From NCBI RefSeq assembly GCF_000257645.1, contig NZ_AJHJ01000021.1:1-64000 (forward strand): 64,000 bases of DNA. Reading direction: 5' to 3'. Position numbers and translations under genes: made by a program. Source of the stretch: Serratia sp. M24T3. GTDB lineage: Bacteria > Pseudomonadota > Gammaproteobacteria > Enterobacterales > Enterobacteriaceae. The notes under the pieces were generated by a model. The model searched no databases and was not told the origin of the DNA. It saw only the letters and a program-made list of their open reading frames with translations. Shown one piece after another: positions 13,155 to 22,561 of the stretch (its first letter is position 1; every line of letters begins with the position of its first letter).

Positions 13155-15200
13155 ATGAAGTGGCTGACAAAAAATGCTTTTTTGTTCTCGGTAAAAACCT
13201 GTATTGCTGCATTCCTGGCTTTATACATCGCTTTAAAACTTAATCTTGATAAGCCTGCCTGGTCCTTGACCTCAGTTTTTATCATCTCTCAGCTTTACTC
13301 CGCGTCGACGCTCTCAAAGTCCGTATTTCGTCTTTTGGGAACGCTGTTGGGCGGCGCATTTATTTTCTTTATTTATCCGATCACGGTTCAGCATCCGCTG
13401 CTTTTCAGCGTAAGCGTTTCGCTGTGGATTGCTTTCTGTCTTTATCTTTCGCTGCACGATCGCACGCCTAAAAGTTATGTCTTTATGCTGGCAGGATACA
13501 GTGCGGCGATTATGGGCTTTGCCGATGTCACCTCCCCGTTGGACATCACCTATACGGTGATTTCGCGAATTGAAGAAATCGCTGTCGCCATCGTCTGTAG
13601 CACCTTGGTACATATGATCATTTTCCCGGTTCGTATGAGTACGTTGCTGGAAAATAGCGTCAACAACTGGTTTGAAAGCGCCAAGAAAATTTGCGGGGAC
13701 ATGCTGACGCGCGTGTCTAAAGAAAAGTCGCTGGAGCATGAAAATATCCTGATCCAGATGGCCAATTATCCGGTCAACGTCGAAGTGTTGATCACCCACT
13801 GCGTTTATGAGGGCGACTCGGCGCGTACCTTAATCCGCATGGTGACGGTGCAATATCAGCATCTTTCTTATTTAATCCCGACCCTGAGTGCGATTGAGAA
13901 ACGTCTGATCTTGCTGAGCGATCACGGTATTACCTTTCCTAATTTTGTTGCCGAAACTTTTAGCCACTTTTTAATTTGGCTCAATAATCCTCAACAGTTT
14001 GGTGATACCACCGTGTTGGTGGATGAGATGATAGCTTCACAGGAAAGCATCAAAGATCTCTATATCCGTGGAGAGATGAGCGCGGAGGAGGGGTTATTGT
14101 TAACCGGCCTGGTTGAGCGCCTGCAAAACTTTATCCGTATAGCGCACGCTTATCTGGCAGTAAAAGAAAAAGTCAACGCGTTAGGCGATGAAAGGAACCC
14201 TGCGAAGTTTAAGCTATTTAAAAAGCATGCTGATAAAGGACTGATTTTCCTGTCTTCACTGACGATTTTTATCGTCACTATGCTTTGCTGTCTGTTCTGG
14301 ATTGGCAGCGGCTGGAAGCACGGCGGTACCGCGCCAGTGATGGCATCGATTGCCTGTTCGTTTTTTGCGACTCAAGACAGCCCGATTGCCTCGCTGCAGG
14401 TTTTCCTTAAGGCGGTCATTATCGCCATCGCTGCCAGCCTGATTTATACCCTGATTCTTATCCCCACGGCGACCAGCTTTGAAGCATTAGTGATGTGTTT
14501 AGTGCCGGGTCTACTGGCTTTGGGGTTCGTCATTGCCAATCCGGCGACTAATATCTTTGGTCTGATTATCTCGACGCAGATCCCAAGCTTTATGGCCATG
14601 AGCCATGATTTCCGGCCCGATCCACTGACGATTATCAACTCGGCAATCTCTACCATTGTCGGCATTCTTATTGCGGTGCTGGTTACGGCAATTATTCGTA
14701 ATAAACGACCTTCCTGGACTGCAAAGCGCGCGCTGCGCAGAGGAATTAAAGATCTATTGCAGTTCACCCAGGCAATTAAAATGAATAAATCGTCATTGCT
14801 GGGGCGTCAGCAATATGTGGCGGGAATGCTGGATAAAGTTAATATCATTTTGCCGCGTATCAAAGTGGACCCTATTCCTAATGTGGCCCTGGGGGGCAAT
14901 CTGATAACAGAAATCTGGATTGGCGTTAGCGTATTTGATTTTTACGCCAGACATGAAGAGTTGTTGAGAAACAACGGTATTGATACTGACGCGCTGCTGT
15001 TTGAGATAAACAATTATATTAAGAGCAGGCTGAAAAACATTTACGTACCGCCTCCGCCATCGCTGCTGGGCGAGCTGAATCAGCTATTATTAAAGCTGGA
15101 ACCAGCATGTCGGGCCGATATGCATCTATTTATGCCGCTGTTTTATCTATTTAATATCCGTATGTGGCTCTATTCTTCAGAGCGCTGGCCAACCGTTTAA
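13155..15200 (+). CDS. FUSC-family (AaeB-like) membrane transporter, copy 2
   Basis: This protein is also 681 residues and is highly similar to copy 1 along its whole length (roughly two thirds to three quarters identical by eye), with matching membrane blocks and identical landmarks such as HDRTPKSY, NKRPSWTAKRALRRGIK and DPIPNVALGGNLITEIW. It is a tandem duplication that has diverged most in the cytoplasmic middle domain, where substrate specificity might differ. It also lacks an obvious Shine-Dalgarno (the ATG follows TTTAAATAAAAA). The upstream TTTGTTACAAAC motif at 13071 is shared with copy 1. Confidence 0.85.
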   Translation: MKWLTKNAFLFSVKTCIAAFLALYIALKLNLDKPAWSLTSVFIISQLYSASTLSKSVFRLLGTLLGGAFIFFIYPITVQHPLLFSVSVSLWIAFCLYLSLHDRTPKSYVFMLAGYSAAIMGFADVTSPLDITYTVISRIEEIAVAIVCSTLVHMIIFPVRMSTLLENSVNNWFESAKKICGDMLTRVSKEKSLEHENILIQMANYPVNVEVLITHCVYEGDSARTLIRMVTVQYQHLSYLIPTLSAIEKRLILLSDHGITFPNFVAETFSHFLIWLNNPQQFGDTTVLVDEMIASQESIKDLYIRGEMSAEEGLLLTGLVERLQNFIRIAHAYLAVKEKVNALGDERNPAKFKLFKKHADKGLIFLSSLTIFIVTMLCCLFWIGSGWKHGGTAPVMASIACSFFATQDSPIASLQVFLKAVIIAIAASLIYTLILIPTATSFEALVMCLVPGLLALGFVIANPATNIFGLIISTQIPSFMAMSHDFRPDPLTIINSAISTIVGILIAVLVTAIIRNKRPSWTAKRALRRGIKDLLQFTQAIKMNKSSLLGRQQYVAGMLDKVNIILPRIKVDPIPNVALGGNLITEIWIGVSVFDFYARHEELLRNNGIDTDALLFEINNYIKSRLKNIYVPPPPSLLGELNQLLLKLEPACRADMHLFMPLFYLFNIRMWLYSSERWPTV

Positions 15201-15214
15201 ATCCTGCCTGACGC

Positions 15215-15254
15215 TGCTGCGGACCTGAATTTTCGGTCCGCAGCATTGCCTGTT
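15215..15254 (+). terminator. Strong stem between convergent genes
   Basis: An 11-bp stem TGCTGCGGACC/GGTCCGCAGCA with nine-base loop, followed by TTGCCTGTTTT. It ends the FUSC gene and may also act on the convergent MFS gene. Confidence 0.7.
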
Positions 15255-15257
15255 TTA

Positions 15258-16685
15258 TCAAATATTTTCTAGCTCTATGTCTTTGGTTTTCGGTCCCAAT
15301 ATCGAGATAACCAACACCACAATGATCATACTGGCGACGATAAACGACAGTACGCCAATATTGCCGGTGTATTGCAAAAACATTCCGATAATAATGCTGC
15401 TAAACACTGTCGATAGGCGGCTAAACGAGTAGCAGAAGCCAACGGCAGTGACGCGAATACGCGTCGGGAACACCTCGGTTTGATAAGAGTGGAAACTATA
15501 GGTCATCCAGGCGTTACAGTAGCTGACCATAAATCCGCAGAAGATCATGCCGATTGGACTGCGCTGAAAACCAAATAACGCACCAAAAATGACTACCCCC
15601 AGCGCGCCTGCCACTACCTGCCACTTGATCTCGAACTTGTCGGCGTAGAGTACTGAAATCAGACACCCCAGAGGAAAACCGAGCGTGATAACTATCGAGT
15701 AAGACAGGCTGTGGGTGAAGCTGCTGCCTTGTCCGGCCAGCAGAGCAGGTAACCAGTTGCCGAAACCAAAGAAGCCAATGGCCTGAAATATATTGAAAAT
15801 CATTAGCATAATAGTGCGAGAACGGAACTGTGGCGTCCAGATTTCTTTGAATCTTCCGCGACGCTCGAACTGTTGTTCATCATGTAGAGTCACCAGACGC
15901 TCAAGGCGTTCTACCTTCGCTGCTCCACACTGTTTTTCCAGATCTTCAAGCACTTCAAGGGCTTTATCAGCTTCGCCTTGCTGTAACAGCCAGCGAGGAG
16001 ACTCAGGCAGTTTTTTGCGCACGATCCAGATAAACAGTGAAAACACTACGCTGACCAACAACACGTAGCGCCATCCGGTAAGGCCAAACCAGGTATGCGG
16101 AACGAACCACCATGAAATCAGCGCTACCACCGGGACCGACATAAACTGGATGAAAAATGAAAAGGCGAAGGCTTTACTGCGCAGGCGAGTAGGCACCATT
16201 TCAACCAGATAGGTGTCGATGGTTACCAGCTCGATACCCAAGCCAACACCGACCAGAAAGCGCAGGAAAATTATCCATTCGGCCTGGTTCTGAAAGACGA
16301 TCAGCAGAGTGAAAAAGCTGTACCACAACAGGGCAAACATAAAGGTCAGGCGACGACCAAACTTGTCGGCCAACGGACTCAGAAGGCTGGTGCCGACAAA
16401 CAGGCCGAGGAAGGTCGAAGAGGCGAAAGCGGCCTGATCCGAAATACCAAATACGCCAGCGCTGCCGGTGTGGAAAATGCCTTCAGCGATCAATCCCGGG
16501 CTGATATAAGCCGTTTGGAACAGATCGTAGAGTTCAAAGAAACCACCTATTGCCAACAATATTATAAAGCGCCACAGTCCCGGTGATGAGGGTAGGGCGT
16601 CTATCCTGGTGATCAGCTCAGGGGCGTTAATTGCCGCCGACTGATGCGATAAAGACGATGAATGTGCGAATTCCATAAGTACCAT
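15258..16685 (-). CDS. MFS transporter, sugar-porter/aromatic-acid-like
   Basis: The 475-residue protein has about 12 membrane segments and the MFS signatures: LADKFGRRLTFM in loop 2-3, RFLVGVGLGIELVTIDTYLVEMVPTRLRSK and the loop PESPRWLLQQGEADKALEVLEDLE typical of sugar-porter-like carriers (NiaP, YaaU and benzoate carriers share it). The substrate is not predictable. The start at 16685 is used, but M4 (16676) is equally likely because neither has a strong ribosome site. It converges with the FUSC genes. Confidence 0.8.
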   Translation of the reverse strand: MVLMEFAHSSSLSHQSAAINAPELITRIDALPSSPGLWRFIILLAIGGFFELYDLFQTAYISPGLIAEGIFHTGSAGVFGISDQAAFASSTFLGLFVGTSLLSPLADKFGRRLTFMFALLWYSFFTLLIVFQNQAEWIIFLRFLVGVGLGIELVTIDTYLVEMVPTRLRSKAFAFSFFIQFMSVPVVALISWWFVPHTWFGLTGWRYVLLVSVVFSLFIWIVRKKLPESPRWLLQQGEADKALEVLEDLEKQCGAAKVERLERLVTLHDEQQFERRGRFKEIWTPQFRSRTIMLMIFNIFQAIGFFGFGNWLPALLAGQGSSFTHSLSYSIVITLGFPLGCLISVLYADKFEIKWQVVAGALGVVIFGALFGFQRSPIGMIFCGFMVSYCNAWMTYSFHSYQTEVFPTRIRVTAVGFCYSFSRLSTVFSSIIIGMFLQYTGNIGVLSFIVASMIIVVLVISILGPKTKDIELENI

Positions 16686-16941
16686 TACCCGTTAAAAAAA
16701 CTCCACCATGCTAAGTTTTTATCACCGGATTTAAATTCGGAATAAGATTTCAAGATGTAAAAAAATAGAGGAATATTCTGATTAAAATTATCTTGGGAGA
16801 TAATTAGCTTTGTATCTGTATCAAATCCCTGAAGCTAGTATTTATCCGATTTGCACAAAACTCATTCAGTAAATATTCAAATAAAGTTGAAGTCGTCAAG
16901 TTGGGCGTTTAATGGTGATTTATTAAAAAAACCATCAGCAA

Positions 16942-18276
16942 TCAAGGGTTTTTAAAACTGATTTTTTCCTGAGATTTTCCCAATAAAAAGCTGAGTAACA
17001 TCCACCCACAGGCCAGTGCTACGCTAAAAATCGCCATCGGCGCTAATGCTAGCCCTAATACACTTAGCGCCTGGTAGGACCATGCGCCAATCTGGTCACC
17101 GGTGCGATAAACCAGGGTGTCGATAAACACCTTTGCATGATATTTTTCCTGCTTGCTGACTACGGTAAACAGGATTTCACGACTTGGCCGAGCCAAAGCA
17201 AAATTAACCGCCCGCCGTAAAATAGTGAATCCAACCAAAATGCTTAGAGAAGGTGCCCAACCCAGCCAGGCAAAACCGATGATGCTAATAAAAGGCAGCA
17301 GCGCCAAAGTATAAGGTGTACCAAAACGGGAGATGATACGACCCGTAACCGTCAACTGGCAGAGTAAGGTCAGAATATTGATCGCCAGATCGACGCTGGC
17401 AAAAAAGGCGGTACGCTGACTTTCATCGCTGAAAGCCTGCCTCACGATGCTGGCTTGCTGAAAATAAAGCAGGGTTGAAGTGACTGAGTAAAACAGAATA
17501 TAACCGCAGATACCTAGCAAATAAGGAGATTTTATCGTTTGTCGAATCCCGGCCAACAGGGGTGTCAGCACGTTTTTGGCCGTTTCGTTCACCAACATAT
17601 TGCCGGTAGGTTCTTCGGCAGGCTTCTTTAGCTGCGCCCCGCGTCGCGATAATCTCACCGCGCTGAATACCGAAATCTGCACCAGTAATGCCGATAGCAC
17701 CAGCAGCGCTGAAGTTGAGAGGTGTCGGGCCAGCAAGGCAGTGACTGTAGAACCGGCTATTGCGCCCACGGTGGCTGCGGCCGCCAGCAATCCAAACAGT
17801 CTCTTTCCTCGTCGGGTATCAAAGACATCGACAATCAGCGCCCAAAAAACCGAGACGGCAAATAGATTGAAAACTGAGACCCAGATAAAGAAGATCCGAC
17901 CAACCCAGCGGTTGTTTAATCCACCAGGCAGAAAGAACAGCGCGGCGAACAGCAGCAGAATCAGGCTACAGAAATGGTAGCTGTAGGCAATAAAGCGTTC
18001 ACGCGGCAGGCGCTGAGTCAGGAAATTATACGGCCACTGCAATAGCAGCATCGTCACCAGCACCGCGCTGAATAACCACGGCAGGGTATGAGCCCCCGCG
18101 ACGGTACTGATCGTATCGCGGATTGGTCGGATAATGTAGTAAGCACAAAGCAGTGAAAAAACGTATAACCACCCCCACAGCAGAGGGGCGATTTCTTCAC
18201 GGCGTACGCGCACCACTTTATGCCAAAGCCTTGGCCGAAGAAGGCGATGCAAAAAGTTATTTTTCAGCCTGATCAA
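16942..18276 (-). CDS. MFS-like protein related to nucleotide exchange transporters
   Basis: The 444-residue membrane protein has about 12 hydrophobic segments. It starts with a cytoplasmic basic region and PLLWGWLYVFSLLCAYYIIRPIRDTI. The YYIIRPIRDT segment and DVFDTRRGKRLFGLLAAAATVGAIAGS resemble TlcA/Npt1-like ATP/ADP exchange proteins annotated in free-living bacteria. True ATP exchange in this setting is doubtful. The start codon is TTG and overlaps the upstream gene's TGA (TTGA at 18273-18276), so it is translationally coupled to the reductase-like gene. Confidence 0.7.
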   Translation of the reverse strand: MIRLKNNFLHRLLRPRLWHKVVRVRREEIAPLLWGWLYVFSLLCAYYIIRPIRDTISTVAGAHTLPWLFSAVLVTMLLLQWPYNFLTQRLPRERFIAYSYHFCSLILLLFAALFFLPGGLNNRWVGRIFFIWVSVFNLFAVSVFWALIVDVFDTRRGKRLFGLLAAAATVGAIAGSTVTALLARHLSTSALLVLSALLVQISVFSAVRLSRRGAQLKKPAEEPTGNMLVNETAKNVLTPLLAGIRQTIKSPYLLGICGYILFYSVTSTLLYFQQASIVRQAFSDESQRTAFFASVDLAINILTLLCQLTVTGRIISRFGTPYTLALLPFISIIGFAWLGWAPSLSILVGFTILRRAVNFALARPSREILFTVVSKQEKYHAKVFIDTLVYRTGDQIGAWSYQALSVLGLALAPMAIFSVALACGWMLLSFLLGKSQEKISFKNP

Positions 18277-19031
18277 GAAGGATTGGCCAGGCTAGCGCGC
18301 AGCTCTTTTTCGTTTAAAGCCTGTAAGAACAGTGATGATCCCGGTTGGAAAAGCTTGGCGCTGTCAAGATTACCGGTAACGACCGGCACGAAGCCCGCAG
18401 CATGAATCAAAGTAGAAATCGCTTCAACGGCGGCGTGACTGTCTCCGGCCAACGGCACTGCAATCAGCGGCGATTGATGGGCGTCGGAAGCCAACGTGCT
18501 GGCCGCTATCGAGTTAAAGGCCCTGACGACTTGAGCGCCGGGCAAGAATTTTGCGCTTGCCCGACCGCTGCCGATGCTCAGCGCGGTTTGTGCGGTTTGA
18601 CCATCGCGACCTGGATACGGATTACCGACATCGAGCACGATTTTATTTTTTAACGCGGGTCCCAGCGTTTTGCCCAGTCCCGGCAAAGCTCCGTAGGGAA
18701 CCGCCATCACCACCACGTCGCCAAACTGGGTTGCCTGCTGCACCGTGCCGACCTGGGTGTTATGCCCCAAAGAGCTGGCAAGCGATTTCAATTCATCTGG
18801 ATGACGCGAGGCGAACATTACCTGATAGCCAGCATCGACCCACAGTTTGCCTAATGTCGATCCCATCTGACCGCCGCCAATAATGCCAATTTTAGGCAGC
18901 GGACGCGGCGCGGCCAATGCCTCGGAAGATAGCATAGCTATGCTGGTTAATATCAGGATTAACGCTAAAGGTAGCGCAGTGGCCAAATGAGTCAGGCGTT
19001 GGACAAAACCTGATAATTTCCTTAAAAACAT
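18273..19031 (-). CDS. Exported or anchored F420-type NADP oxidoreductase-like protein
   Basis: The 252-residue protein carries a Rossmann fold with IGIIGGGQMGSTLGKLWVDAG (about 48-68) and FASRHPDELKSL, the signature of coenzyme-F420-dependent NADP reductase-like and FNO-like proteins. Unusually, the first 40 residues form a membrane segment or Sec signal (ALPLALILILTSIAMLSSEALA-A), which would place a dinucleotide-binding domain in the periplasm. Enterobacteria do not make F420, so NADP(H) alone is the likely cofactor. It overlaps the downstream transporter by four bases; the two probably work together. Confidence 0.75.
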   Translation of the reverse strand: MFLRKLSGFVQRLTHLATALPLALILILTSIAMLSSEALAAPRPLPKIGIIGGGQMGSTLGKLWVDAGYQVMFASRHPDELKSLASSLGHNTQVGTVQQATQFGDVVVMAVPYGALPGLGKTLGPALKNKIVLDVGNPYPGRDGQTAQTALSIGSGRASAKFLPGAQVVRAFNSIAASTLASDAHQSPLIAVPLAGDSHAAVEAISTLIHAAGFVPVVTGNLDSAKLFQPGSSLFLQALNEKELRASLANPS

Positions 19032-19128
19032 GATTTTTTCCTCAATTTATTGCGTCACAACGGGTCAATAACTAACAATTGGTACCGGTCCCATTTTGAT
19101 TGAAAAGTTTGGTATCTATCTTATTTTC

Positions 19129-19746
19129 TTAGCTTTGTTGCCAACGTTGCCGAATACCACCCTGAGTTCCGGTCACCGGATCGGTAGTCGGCATCGCGAT
19201 CCGCGCTATGTTTTGACGTGTTTCGGCGAGCTTGGAAGGATCGTCGTGATAAAGATCCGGGCTTAATCCAGTAGGGTAGGCCCCCAATACTTGAAAATCG
19301 GCGCTGGCGGAAAGCTGTTTATGGCCTACTCCGGCGGGTATGAGAATGACATCACCCTTCTGGATTGTCGCTGTCGGGCCGGTTGCGCCACCCAACTGAA
19401 CTTTTGCCTGACCCTGGCTGACGCCCAATAATTCATGGGTGTTGGAATGATAATGGGTGAAGGTGAATATCTGATAGCGCCACTGTACAGGCCAGCCGTT
19501 GCGGGCAAATAAATCAGTAAGATAGCCATCGGTATTGGCGATGTTTTTGGGCACGGCCTGTTGGTAAATCAATAGAGGAAGTTTATCGTTGGGCACGCCG
19601 CCAACGGTTTTATCTAAGGTGAGTGAGCGGATGTTGACGTTCGGCTGACTGTCTTGCGCATAGCCGGTCAATGGCATGGCTGAGGCCAGTAACAACAGCT
19701 GGCAAAAATCTCTTCTTGAAACTTGATGACGGTTGAGAATCTTCAT
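19129..19746 (-). CDS. Tat-exported cupin-domain protein
   Basis: The 205-residue protein starts at the ATG with a good ribosome site (GGAGCG); an in-frame upstream extension is ignored. The N-terminus MKILNRHQVSRRDFCQLLLL contains a twin-arginine motif (SRRDF) and a hydrophobic stretch ending in TGYAQ. The mature part has one cupin barrel: FTHYHSNTHELLGVSQGQAKV (metal ligands His and Glu) and GDVILIPAGVGHKQL (His). This resembles YjlB-like cupins. Its reaction is unknown. It lies upstream of and in the same direction as the reductase gene. Confidence 0.8.
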   Translation of the reverse strand: MKILNRHQVSRRDFCQLLLLASAMPLTGYAQDSQPNVNIRSLTLDKTVGGVPNDKLPLLIYQQAVPKNIANTDGYLTDLFARNGWPVQWRYQIFTFTHYHSNTHELLGVSQGQAKVQLGGATGPTATIQKGDVILIPAGVGHKQLSASADFQVLGAYPTGLSPDLYHDDPSKLAETRQNIARIAMPTTDPVTGTQGGIRQRWQQS

Positions 19747-19949
19747 TAAACGCTCCTGTGTCTGGGTTAACACATTGCCTGGGAAGGCTTTATGAACGCA
19801 GACGCACCTTTGCCAAAGCAAAAAGTGTCGCGAACCCACAGTTAAAATATGTGAGTTAGATCGCAATTTTGTCAAGGTCAGGAGCAAAATGAACAGAATA
19901 AATTGTGAAGGATGAGGAAATAAAACAGCCCCGAAGGGCGTTTATAGGG

Positions 19950-20222
19950 CTAGAAATCGCCCGCGGGTTCAGGATTACTTATTGCCTTGAGTGATAGAGG
20001 CAAATGGTAATTTGGCTGGCTTGAGAAGAAGGCTTGCAGAGCAACGCGCTTGCTTCGATCAACGGAAATTTCTTGCACGGTTTTGCGGAAAATACTGTAG
20101 CGTCCGCAGGTGGTGCAGGTTACGTTAACCACTTTTTCAGTCAGGTTGAGTGAAGTCTTGGTTTTGGTTGTACTTTGGCATAATGGACACTCGTCAGGAG
20201 TGTTAACTGCGGTGGAGCTCAT
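19950..20222 (-). CDS. Small zinc-ribbon-like protein, unknown function
   Basis: The 90-residue product starts MSSTAVNTPDECPLCQ; a strong ribosome site (GGAGG) precedes this ATG, which is preferred over an upstream start. Two CxxC pairs (CPLC and CTTC, about 25 residues apart) suggest a zinc ribbon. The C-terminal part has no recognised domain. A stem (AGCCC/GGGCT) followed by TTTTA on the minus strand ends the gene. Confidence 0.7.
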   Translation of the reverse strand: MSSTAVNTPDECPLCQSTTKTKTSLNLTEKVVNVTCTTCGRYSIFRKTVQEISVDRSKRVALQAFFSSQPNYHLPLSLKAISNPEPAGDF

Positions 20223-20432
20223 AAAACCTCCGTTTTTATTTGGGCCAGCAGGTAGTATAGCGCAAAAAGCGGTCAAGACCTTAATGCTAATTGATTAAAA
20301 GACGATCTGTTTTTTTAAATGCTCAAGGACTGGGCATAATCAATGGTTTACACGACTTATTTTCATTCGTTGTAACAAAGCTCAAAGTAAGAATAAAGTA
20401 ATGTTAAGAAACCGAAGAGGATATCTAACATT

Positions 20433-21086
20433 ATGGCACTTACCCAACATATTGATAGTAGTAAGTATCGCAAAGTTTTTGTGGTTGGCGATCTTCACGG
20501 CTGCCTGACTCAGCTGAATCTGGCGCTGGAGTCACAGGCATTTTCTGCGCGGGAAGATCTGCTGATTTCGGTAGGCGATCTTATCGATCGCGGTGAAGAC
20601 AGTATCGGATGTCTTGAGCTGATTGAGAAACCGTGGTTTGCCTGTGTCAGAGGCAATCATGAGCAAATGGCAATCGATGCGCTGCAAGGTCGTAATGTAG
20701 ACCGCTGGCTGAGAAACGGCGGCGACTGGTTTTTTAAACTGCCGCCAGCGTTGGAAGCGCGCGCTCGGGAGCTCATCATTCAGGCCGCAAACTTGCCACA
20801 CATGATTGAAATCACTACAGACGATGGACAGTTCACCGTCGTCGCCCACGCCGATTATCCGCTGAACACTTATATAAGTGGGCAACCCGTTGATGACTAC
20901 GCCGTAATATGGAATCGCGAACGGATAACCGAGTCTGCTGCAGGTAATTTATCGACTATTGCGGGAGCGCAGCGATTTTATTTCGGCCACACTCCAGTAG
21001 AAGAAATCAAGAAATATGCTAATCAGTATTATATCGATACGGGCGCGGTATTTGGCGGACATCTCACGTTACTACAAATTCAGTGA
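20433..21086 (+). CDS. pphA: Serine/threonine protein phosphatase PphA/PrpA-like
   Basis: The 217-residue enzyme is a metallophosphatase of the PPP family. All signature motifs are present: GDLHG (about 19-23), GDLIDRG (48-54), GNHE (76-79) and the distal FGHTP motif. Length and layout match E. coli PrpA/PrpB, which dephosphorylate proteins during misfolding and envelope stress. Which of the two it corresponds to is not certain. Confidence 0.9.
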   Translation: MALTQHIDSSKYRKVFVVGDLHGCLTQLNLALESQAFSAREDLLISVGDLIDRGEDSIGCLELIEKPWFACVRGNHEQMAIDALQGRNVDRWLRNGGDWFFKLPPALEARARELIIQAANLPHMIEITTDDGQFTVVAHADYPLNTYISGQPVDDYAVIWNRERITESAAGNLSTIAGAQRFYFGHTPVEEIKKYANQYYIDTGAVFGGHLTLLQIQ

Positions 21087-21147
21087 TATTATTGAGTTAA
21101 TCAGAAACAAGGCGGTACTGAATTTTATCTCCCGAGAATAATAGATC

Positions 21148-21915
21148 ATGGAAAACAAGCGTGAAGATCGGCTACAAAGATTGCTGCTGGCCTTGAAAAA
21201 AAGTGACAAGATCCACCTTAAAGATGCGGCATTGCTGCTTGATGTGTCGGAAATGACTGTTCGCCGTGACCTCAATGGGGCGGCAACTCCGTTAATTCTA
21301 CTCGGCGGTTACATTGTTATTGATCCGAAAAACAGTCCGGCAACGCACTATTTTGTCAGCGAGCAGAAATCTCGTCAGGTGGCTGAAAAGCAGCATTTGG
21401 GAAAACTGGCCGCGCAGTTAATCAATGATGATGACCTGGTGTTCTTTGATTGCGGAACCACCACGCCCTATATTATTGAGCAAATTCCTGACGAGCTTGT
21501 ATTTAGTGCCATTTGTTATTCGCTTAATACTTTCTTGGCTTTGCAGGATAAACCTAACTGTGAAGTCATGATGTGTGGGGGAAAGTATCGAGCCAGTAAC
21601 AGCGTCTTTATTCCTTTTGGGCACAACAACAATGAGCTGAGCAATACTTTGCCGGATAAGGCTTTTATTTCCGCTGCGGGAATTAGCCTGGAGTATGGTG
21701 TCAGCTGTTTTAATTTCGATGAGCTGATCATGAAACACCCTGCAATGCAACGTTCGCGCGAGAAAATTCTCGTGGCCGATAGCAGCAAGTTTGGACAGGT
21801 TCGCCCGGCTTCTATCGCGCCTTTGAATGAATTTACCGCGCTGGTGACGGATTCCGCACCGCTGCCAGCATATATCGATTATTGCCGGCAGTCGGGTATC
21901 AGGCTTCTCTATTAA
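21148..21915 (+). CDS. deoR: Deoxyribose operon repressor DeoR
   Basis: The 255-residue regulator has an N-terminal DeoR HTH (DAALLLDVSEMTVRRDLN, about 26-43) and a C-terminal sugar-phosphate isomerase-like sensor (VFFDCGTTTPYIIEQIP). It is colinear with E. coli DeoR, including the N-terminal stretch and the ending IRLLY, not merely a member of the family. It should repress deoCABD and nupG in response to deoxyribose-5-phosphate. No strong ribosome site is visible. Confidence 0.92.
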   Translation: MENKREDRLQRLLLALKKSDKIHLKDAALLLDVSEMTVRRDLNGAATPLILLGGYIVIDPKNSPATHYFVSEQKSRQVAEKQHLGKLAAQLINDDDLVFFDCGTTTPYIIEQIPDELVFSAICYSLNTFLALQDKPNCEVMMCGGKYRASNSVFIPFGHNNNELSNTLPDKAFISAAGISLEYGVSCFNFDELIMKHPAMQRSREKILVADSSKFGQVRPASIAPLNEFTALVTDSAPLPAYIDYCRQSGIRLLY

Positions 21916-21921
21916 TAAGTC

Positions 21922-22401
21922 TTAGCGCATGGCGGAAATTTTCTCGACCGACTGGTAGAAGACCACTTCAAATACTCCGGTTTGTCGGCCATCGCTGAGA
22001 TACTGTTCATAGCATACTCGGCCATCAGGGCGGTAGCCGCTGTTGGCGAGATGAATACTATAGAAATCATTCCAGGCCTGAGCAAAATTGTCGTCATCGA
22101 CAGTGGTATGAAATGCTGCATAAGTCCCGGCAGGCAAGGTTTGTAGCGTAATTCCCTCACTGTGATTATCCAGCTTGAAATCCTCATTTACGCTGACCGA
22201 TGGGTCGGCGCGGCAGGCTTCGGGTGGGGTGGTATTCGGGTTATCCCAAAATATTGTCAGCCATTCTCCCTCCGAGAGTTCGTTCGCCTCGGCCCAGGGT
22301 GTCAGGGTTGAGAATCCCTGCTTGATGGTAGTTTCATAAGGTCCGACCACGCGGTGGCTGGCGACAACTTTTGCAGGTTTTTCCAGGATCATAAATGCCA
22401 C
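21922..22401 (-). CDS. sbmC: DNA gyrase inhibitor SbmC/GyrI
   Basis: The 159-residue protein belongs to the GyrI-like/SbmC family (VVASHRVVGPYETTIKQGF; FWDNPNTTPPEACRADPSVSV; C-terminal FEVVFYQSV). SbmC protects gyrase from microcin B17 and other toxins and is SOS-induced in E. coli. I see no clear LexA box in the short upstream region. The start appears to be GTG at 22401, which has GAGGA at proper distance; the internal ATG at 22392 is too far from it. Confidence 0.88.
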   Translation of the reverse strand: MAFMILEKPAKVVASHRVVGPYETTIKQGFSTLTPWAEANELSEGEWLTIFWDNPNTTPPEACRADPSVSVNEDFKLDNHSEGITLQTLPAGTYAAFHTTVDDDNFAQAWNDFYSIHLANSGYRPDGRVCYEQYLSDGRQTGVFEVVFYQSVEKISAMR

Positions 22402-22561
22402 AATATATTCCTCATCTTCAGTGAGTTAAGTGATAACTGCGATTAATCCTATAACAGATAGACAAATAAACCGTGCGAACTGCTCTACGTTATATAACAG
22501 TCAGCGTGATAAAATCAGGCTATCAAATTGCAGTATAGCCCTGACTGTAGTGAGGTTTTCA

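Noticed and set aside
13314-13799. 161-codon frame opposite the second FUSC gene
   Set aside because: It is an antisense shadow of a strongly supported membrane protein, without a start signal.
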